From NCBI GenBank assembly GCA_964617665.1, contig CAZUAH010000485.1, forward strand, positions 1-10,709: 10,709 bases of DNA. Reading direction: 5' to 3'. A program made the position numbers and the translations under genes. The DNA comes from JADHUC01 sp964617665. GTDB taxonomy: Bacteria > Planctomycetota > Planctomycetia > Pirellulales > Pirellulaceae. Below, in pieces: positions 6,880 through 10,709 of the stretch (position 1 is the stretch's first letter; every line of letters begins with the position of its first letter). The notes under the pieces were generated by a model that searched no databases, was not told where the DNA came from, and was given only the letters and a program-made list of their open reading frames with translations.

Positions 6880-7191
6880 TCATGGCGTTGGTGGCTGGTG
6901 CCAGATGTAGTCGACCTGGATCTTGCAGACGTAGGCTTTCAGCCTTGAATCCCATTTGTTGTAGATGATCGCGGTCTTCTCGCGTTCACAGTGCGGGTTA
7001 TTGGTGAACCACTCGCTGGCCGCGTCGTTGGCGGCTCTTTCCGCTGCGTGCTCCGACGCTCCCTCGCCGTAGAAGTACTCCGTGCCTCTCTCGGCAAAGG
7101 GATCGTCGAAGGCGTTTGCCGTAGCCGAAGCTCCGAACAGGAAGGCAACGACCGAAACTGCAACCAGGGACTTGAGTAGAGCGCTTTTCAT
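6880..7191 (-). CDS. Small exported protein of unknown function (103 aa)
   Basis: I do not recognise a family. The signal peptide is textbook: MKSALLKSLVAVSVVAFLFG then ASATANA, with cleavage after A27. This leaves a mature protein of 76 residues. It is acidic and Ala-rich in its first half (GASEHAAERAANDAASEWF, 44-62, probably one amphipathic helix) and then carries two cysteines (C68 in NPHCERE and C89 in YVCKI) that could form a single disulfide between short strands (TAIIYNKW, AYVCKIQVDYIW). The frame can be read from a GTG at 7206. I chose the ATG at 7191 because AAAGGAAG lies just before it and the Lys-plus-hydrophobic signal begins there. It has its own terminator and a divergent upstream region, so it is a single-gene unit. 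It is intact between two decayed genes. Confidence 0.8.
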   Translation of the reverse strand: MKSALLKSLVAVSVVAFLFGASATANAFDDPFAERGTEYFYGEGASEHAAERAANDAASEWFTNNPHCEREKTAIIYNKWDSRLKAYVCKIQVDYIWHQPPTP

Positions 7192-7239
7192 GATTCTTCC
7201 TTTCACAATTCTCAGGGAATATGGGGGTGGGAAATATGG

Positions 7240-7266
7240 TTTCGTCGTTTTGCCGTATCGACGAAA
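7240..7266. promoter_or_regulatory. 8-bp inverted repeat upstream of the small exported gene
   Basis: TTTCGTCG (7240-7247) and CGACGAAA (7259-7266) are exact reverse complements with an 11-base spacer. The centre is about 62 bases before the ATG at 7191, where an operator or 5' UTR hairpin would sit. It could be a binding site for a dimeric regulator of the minus-strand gene, or chance. Confidence 0.4.
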
Positions 7267-7443
7267 GGCGTTGCTAAGGTGTGTGTGGCCTCATTTCCTT
7301 GCCACTTGTTTTGCTTCCGTGTGTGCGTTCAGTGTTAGTTACACGGTATGCAGAGCCATCTTGCGCGGGTTTTGAGATTTGGTGCTGATTTCTTGGACAA
7401 GGCTTAACGGCGACGGATGCGCGAGGCCGGACCGGTCAGTCGA

Positions 7444-7483
7444 ATTGACGTGCGACGACCACAACCGATTGAAGTGCGACGAC
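7444..7483. repeat. 16-bp direct repeat, 24-base period, in the divergent intergenic region
   Basis: ATTGACGTGCGACGAC (7444-7459) and ATTGAAGTGCGACGAC (7468-7483) differ at one position and are spaced 24 bases start to start. They lie just upstream of the extended -10 candidate of the 7585 gene, which suggests tandem binding sites. The core TGAAGTGCGACGACG (7470-7484) occurs again at 8178-8192, inside the next gene but one, where it codes for VKCDD. Confidence 0.6.
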
Positions 7484-7493
7484 GATAGAAACA

Positions 7494-7502
7494 TGGTATG
7501 AT
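7494..7502 (+). promoter_or_regulatory. Extended -10 promoter candidate
   Basis: TGGTATGAT (7494-7502) fits the extended -10 pattern TGnTATnnT. It lies about 80 bases before the ATG at 7585, which leaves a 5' UTR of about 75 bases. No -35 box has the right spacing (TTGAAG at 7469 is 22 bases away), so activation through the neighbouring direct repeat would be needed if it works. Confidence 0.35.
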
Positions 7503-7584
7503 GGTCTCAGCCATTTCGCATCGGTCAGTACGCTTTTTGACTCGAACGCAACTCAATCTCTCACACTGCCCAGGAGGACACAAA

Positions 7585-8055
7585 ATGAAGACATGCCTCG
7601 AGACAATTCTGTTCTTGCTTTTTGCCACTGCGACGGTCGTGGCCGACGTTGTTCCCGACAAACGCGGTAAGACTTCGGATTCACCCGGCGTCGTAGAGGC
7701 ATTCGACGATGCAGTCGCGGCACAGCCGAAGCTGCTGCACATCTCAGCCAGAGTCGATGGCAGCGGCCGGATCATTTTCACGCGCAAGAGCGTGCGATAC
7801 GTACACAAGCACTGGCGACGTCCCAATCACGTCCTGTTCGACGGCGAGCCTTGGACAAAGCTCGATCGAACTCCCGTTCCCTGGAGTGATTTCGGCGACC
7901 GATTGGATTTGAGCAGGGCCTGGATCGTCAAACGCAAAGGGCGCGACGTCATCGCACTGGAACACACGCCGGACGGATTCGACCTGTATCTCAGCGACTC
8001 GCCAAACGGCGGTGCCGACTACGCCGTTACAATCGCGATCCCTCGACGCAGATGA
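7585..8055 (+). CDS. Exported protein of unknown function (156 aa)
   Basis: The start is set by AGGAGG (7572-7577), an ideal ribosome binding site 7 bases before the ATG; the upstream open frame back to 7498 is not needed. The signal peptide MKTCLETILFLLFATATVVA is cleaved after A20, giving the mature start DVVPDKRG. The mature part is one compact, probably beta-rich domain: LLHISARVDGSGRIIFTRKSVRYVHKHW (split across 50-77), HVLFDGEPWTKLDRTPVPW (82-100), RAWIVKRKGRDVIALEHT (111-128) and FDLYLSDSPNGGADYAVTIAIP (split across 132-153). I believe similar stretches with DGSGR, FDGEPW, LDRTP and DSPNG occur in other planctomycete exported proteins, but I cannot name the family or a function. A weak carbohydrate- or matrix-binding role is a guess only. 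The next gene begins 94 bases downstream and could share its transcript. Confidence 0.82.
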   Translation: MKTCLETILFLLFATATVVADVVPDKRGKTSDSPGVVEAFDDAVAAQPKLLHISARVDGSGRIIFTRKSVRYVHKHWRRPNHVLFDGEPWTKLDRTPVPWSDFGDRLDLSRAWIVKRKGRDVIALEHTPDGFDLYLSDSPNGGADYAVTIAIPRRR

Positions 8056-8149
8056 GACCGATGGTCCTAAGCACGTGAGCCACTACAAGAGGCTGATGCC
8101 GTGGCTATCGCGACCGGACGGCACGTATCCACGCAGGGAGACGCCAGTC

Positions 8150-9043
8150 ATGGGAAGTTTTGCCAATAGCGTGCATGTGAAGTGCGACGACGCGAATGAG
8201 GTTGTTGCCTCGGTCGCGAACGCGATGCGAGACGCGGGATACGACCCAACTGACGAACAGCCGGACGAAGAAGCGACGTGGGGTATGGCGTCACCACTGC
8301 GCGCACTGCATATCAGTGAACCTTACAACGGATGGGTTGGTGTGCTCGATTCCGATTTGATGGAGTCCGCTTCCCTTGCCTCTGACCTGTCGCGACGACT
8401 CGAGACCCATACCATCCAGTTCCTGGTCAACGACAGCGATGCTTGGCACTATGTGCTTTTTGGCTATGGTTCGCAGATTGATGCATTCGATTCTTCTGGC
8501 GGCCTCGCGGACGAATACGAGATGGACGAGACCTCGCCCGAGTTGACTCAGATGCTATTGGGCGGCGAACTGGAAAATCGCATGCGCGACTTCCAGAAAC
8601 AAATGGAAGACGAAATGCCCGCCGACATCCGCGATATGCAACAGCGGATACAGCAAGGCAGGGCAACGCAAGACGAGATGCAACGATTTGGCCAGTGGAT
8701 TCAGGCCGAATCCCAGCGAGTCATGGGCGATCTGATGTCGGGTATGATGCCATCGTTTGGCAGTCGGTCCGCACCCGAATCAGAATTGATTTCTCACATC
8801 AAGAAACTCCGTCCCATTTTACCTCCCGATAGGGCGGATAGCGCTGTCCTTGAAGTACTTGGAAAGCAAGCCGTGTTTGCCGAGGAGGTCTTGGGAGAAT
8901 TCATGGAACAGATAGGCATACAGCCGTTTTTTGCCAACCTCAGTTATCGCTACCTCGAAGAATGCACGACCGCGGATTTGCTCGCATCGGACATCAACCT
9001 GGTTGGTCATTTGAAGTTTAAAACTGGCTCGACTGCAGGCTAA
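8150..9043 (+). CDS. Cytoplasmic protein of unknown family (297 aa)
   Basis: No signal peptide or membrane segment. I do not recognise a named domain. The N-terminal part (1-115) looks like a compact alpha/beta domain: MGSFANSVHVKCDD, a helix EVVASVANAMRDAGY, HISEPYNGWVGVLDSDL, a helix, HTIQFLVNDSDAWHYVLFGYGSQIDAFDS. The aromatic/Gly alternation recalls small immunity- or SMI1-like folds, without a match I can defend. The middle (about 133-200) is charged, Gln- and Met-rich and helical (ENRMRDFQKQMEDEM, RDMQQRIQQG, DEMQRFGQWIQAESQRVMG), perhaps a short coiled coil. The C-terminal part (210-297) has three or four predicted helices. The protein is strongly acidic. The frame is open back to 8012 but there overlaps the previous gene; GGGAG (8136-8140), 9 bases before the ATG at 8150, decides the start. 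Confidence 0.78.
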   Translation: MGSFANSVHVKCDDANEVVASVANAMRDAGYDPTDEQPDEEATWGMASPLRALHISEPYNGWVGVLDSDLMESASLASDLSRRLETHTIQFLVNDSDAWHYVLFGYGSQIDAFDSSGGLADEYEMDETSPELTQMLLGGELENRMRDFQKQMEDEMPADIRDMQQRIQQGRATQDEMQRFGQWIQAESQRVMGDLMSGMMPSFGSRSAPESELISHIKKLRPILPPDRADSAVLEVLGKQAVFAEEVLGEFMEQIGIQPFFANLSYRYLEECTTADLLASDINLVGHLKFKTGSTAG

Positions 9044-9095
9044 CGGAAACGCATCGGGTTCCCACGTCTTGAGTTAAGGGCCGTGGAAGAGAAAT

Positions 9096-10691
9096 ATGAG
9101 ATGCACCGCCAAATGGATCGTGCTGGTATTTTGGGCGTCGTGTGTCCAGGCAGCCGACGGACCTCCGAACCTGCTGTCCAATCCTGGGTTCGACGATCCC
9201 GATGGCCGCGGATGGAACGCGCGCGGCAAAGCGATCACGATAGATCCCAATGGAGCTAATCAGACACCGTGCCTGCGGGTCGTTACGCCGGAGAATGAAA
9301 GGTATCCGGGTTTCTACTTCGTCTCGTCCGATCACATCCCCGCCAAGCCTAATCGCACCTATACGTTCAAGGTATTGGTGAAGACTGCCCACACTGCAGG
9401 AGTGGCGCAACCGAGCGTACGTCTAATCAACGCCGAGGGTACGAGCGTCGGATACAAGCGAGCGGTTCAGCTCGAACCGGCCACGCGAGATTGGCAGCCA
9501 TATGAGGTCTCGTTTACCACACCATCGACCGCGGCGACGATGCAGGTCTATCTGATCCACCGCGACATGCAGGGCACGGTCTGGTACGACGAGTGTCGAC
9601 TCTTTGAGTGGCCGCCAAAACCCTTGCCCCCGATCGGCGAGGGCGCCGCTGTGACGTTCGACGGCGGTCCGGGCTCGCTGGACATGCATGTAGAAAAGGT
9701 GGAAGAGCGCGACGACACCGTCTACGTTCAAACGACTGGTGCCGACTACGTTGTCGACCCAATAGCCGGGCGGATAGAGGGAACTCAACGCCTCGGCATC
9801 GAGCGGCCGGTCGTCAATATCCGATTCCCCGAAGGCCTTGCCGGATTGCGCGTGGTGCGCCATGACGACGAAGTCTGCGTACTCTCCACCGGCAAACTTG
9901 ATCTGGGCATCCAGTGCGATTCACTCATCGTGATCGCGGCGGCCGACTCGCAGCCCGTGATCTGCGAAAGCCCGATCGCGGGCAAGTGGGCCCGATACGA
10001 AAAAGGTCATGTGGTGGCCACGGATGACCAAGGCGGCGTGGGCGTTTATCCGCACGTCATTCCCGGTTCGGGCGGGCAAATGGCCGAATCCGTGCCGCCA
10101 CCCGATCTAAGTAAGGCAAACTGGATCAGCACGCACACAATCGGGGCAGGCGTGCGGCTGGGCGTCTCGATCTTTCCGTCGCGCCCGTACGACTGGGAGA
10201 AGTCGTTTGCGTGGCGACTTTGCCACACAGGCGGCGCGTGCCCGCCGGATGAAGTTCTGGCCAAATGGAGTCGTTATGTCACGCACATGTGTTTGCACGC
10301 CAGTGCCATGTGGCAAGGACCACGCGGATGGTGCGGTCCCTATGAACACCGCGACGCGGCGGACTCTCGGCGGTGCATCGCCACGTGCGACCGTCTGGGC
10401 ATGGTCGTCCTGCCCTACATGAGTCCGTGGTACTTCCACGTGCGCGACGTGGGTGCATTCATGGAGCAACTTGCCGAACAGAAGCAGCAATTCGGCTTCG
10501 GCGGTGTGTACTACGACGGGCTGTGGTACGACGATTGGATCGAGTCCTATCGCGTCATGCGCCGGACGCGAGAGTTGTTCCCCGACGGATGCGTGTATCT
10601 TCACAGCACGATCGGGCCGCCGCTATTCTCCAGGACCATGTGGTGCCCGTTCATCGAGTACGCCCGACATGGGCGTGAACTTGTGGGGTGA
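9096..10691 (+). CDS. Exported CBM4/9-like plus glycosidase-like protein, apparently cut by an intron
   Basis: GGAAGAG (9085-9091) lies just before the ATG. Signal peptide MRCTAKWIVLVFWASCVQA, cleavage near residue 19. Residues 25-171 form a carbohydrate-binding jelly roll of the CBM4/9 type: opening NLLSNPGFDD, FKVLVKTA, DWQPYEVSFTTPSTAATMQVYL and closing WYDECRLFEW. A beta-rich linker domain (about 185-370) follows. The start of a TIM barrel of the glycoside hydrolase kind comes next: YVTHMCLHASAMW, the strand LGMVVLPYMSPWYF (434-447), FGFGGVYYDGLWYDDW (466-481) with YYDG as a typical strand-4 motif, VYLHSTIGPPL (500-510) and WCPFI (516-520). The barrel is incomplete. After E521 the ten residues to the TGA (YARHGRELVG) do not look like this fold, and they overlap the intron-like 5' end at 10658. 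So the listed end is probably not the natural one, and the second half of the gene should lie beyond the window. Confidence 0.82.
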   Translation: MRCTAKWIVLVFWASCVQAADGPPNLLSNPGFDDPDGRGWNARGKAITIDPNGANQTPCLRVVTPENERYPGFYFVSSDHIPAKPNRTYTFKVLVKTAHTAGVAQPSVRLINAEGTSVGYKRAVQLEPATRDWQPYEVSFTTPSTAATMQVYLIHRDMQGTVWYDECRLFEWPPKPLPPIGEGAAVTFDGGPGSLDMHVEKVEERDDTVYVQTTGADYVVDPIAGRIEGTQRLGIERPVVNIRFPEGLAGLRVVRHDDEVCVLSTGKLDLGIQCDSLIVIAAADSQPVICESPIAGKWARYEKGHVVATDDQGGVGVYPHVIPGSGGQMAESVPPPDLSKANWISTHTIGAGVRLGVSIFPSRPYDWEKSFAWRLCHTGGACPPDEVLAKWSRYVTHMCLHASAMWQGPRGWCGPYEHRDAADSRRCIATCDRLGMVVLPYMSPWYFHVRDVGAFMEQLAEQKQQFGFGGVYYDGLWYDDWIESYRVMRRTRELFPDGCVYLHSTIGPPLFSRTMWCPFIEYARHGRELVG

Positions 10692-10709
10692 AAGTCCCCT
10701 GTACAATCT
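10658..10709 (+). mobile_element. Probable 5' end of a group II intron, runs off the window
   Basis: From 10658 the sequence reads GTACGCCCGACATGGGCG, close to the usual bacterial group II start GUGYG plus CGCCC-GGCAU-GGGCG. It holds the 5-bp hairpin CGCCC (10661-10665)/GGGCG (10671-10675), then GGGGTGAAAGTCCCC (10685-10699) flanked by TTGT/ACAA, a domain I motif common in such introns. Position 3 of the intron is A rather than the usual G. Only 52 bases are visible, so neither the reverse transcriptase gene nor domains V-VI can be seen. The junction falls after GA of codon 521; restoring a C or T after splicing would give Asp, which fits the CPFID expected for the host protein. It is an inference from pattern memory. 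Confidence 0.55.

Noticed and set aside
8012..8149. Earlier start for the 297-residue protein
   Set aside because: It would overlap the 3' end of the previous gene by 44 bases, has no ribosome binding site, and gives a disordered, Arg/Pro-rich leader.

Overview
The window looks like chromosomal DNA of a planctomycete, probably a Pirellulaceae/Rhodopirellula-type genome. The support is a set of exported proteins of kinds that are common there: a DUF1593/Sde182-like nucleoside-hydrolase-fold protein, a DUF4832 TIM-barrel protein, a PQQ-like beta-propeller with the mature N-terminus DWPRWRGP, a CBM4/9-like plus glycosidase-like protein, an NPCBM-like remnant and a one-domain Dabb protein. Large GC-rich imperfect palindromes between genes also fit. 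The standard bacterial code applies: nearly every gene ends in TGA, and Trp is TGG. The assignment is by protein and repeat style only; no rRNA or tRNA is present.

Layout. Positions 1-96 may hold the tail of a gene entering from the left. Positions 97-748 hold two long palindromic repeats and no convincing gene. A plus-strand run follows: a Dabb protein (749-1069), a pair of small GGGG/CCCC hairpins, the DUF1593 protein (1211-2188), the DUF4832 protein (2351-3862) preceded by a possible 22-codon leader ORF with its own Shine-Dalgarno, and the PQQ-like beta-propeller (4023-5312). The last three have signal peptides and probably work outside the cytoplasm on carbohydrates or related substrates.

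Positions 5388-7191 are on the minus strand and are partly decayed. A YoaP-type GNAT acetyltransferase (5388-6164) is complete except for one in-frame TGA where relatives are expected to have Trp. The piece at 6392-6802 keeps only the C-terminal part of an NPCBM-like domain. A small intact exported protein (6880-7191) follows, with a clear intrinsic terminator. A divergent intergenic region (7192-7584) has an 8-bp inverted repeat, a 16-bp direct repeat and an extended -10 candidate. It separates this block from plus-strand genes for a small exported protein (7585-8055), a cytoplasmic protein of unknown family (8150-9043) and a large exported CBM plus glycosidase-like protein (9096-10691).

The last gene appears to be cut at about codon 521. 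The final 52 bases read like the 5' end of a bacterial group II intron (CGCCC/GGGCG hairpin, then GGGGTGAAAGTCCCC), so the stop at 10689-10691 is probably inside the intron rather than the natural end of the protein. This junction and the single-nonsense acetyltransferase are the two most interesting observations. I saw no CRISPR array, defence system, tRNA, rRNA or complete insertion sequence.
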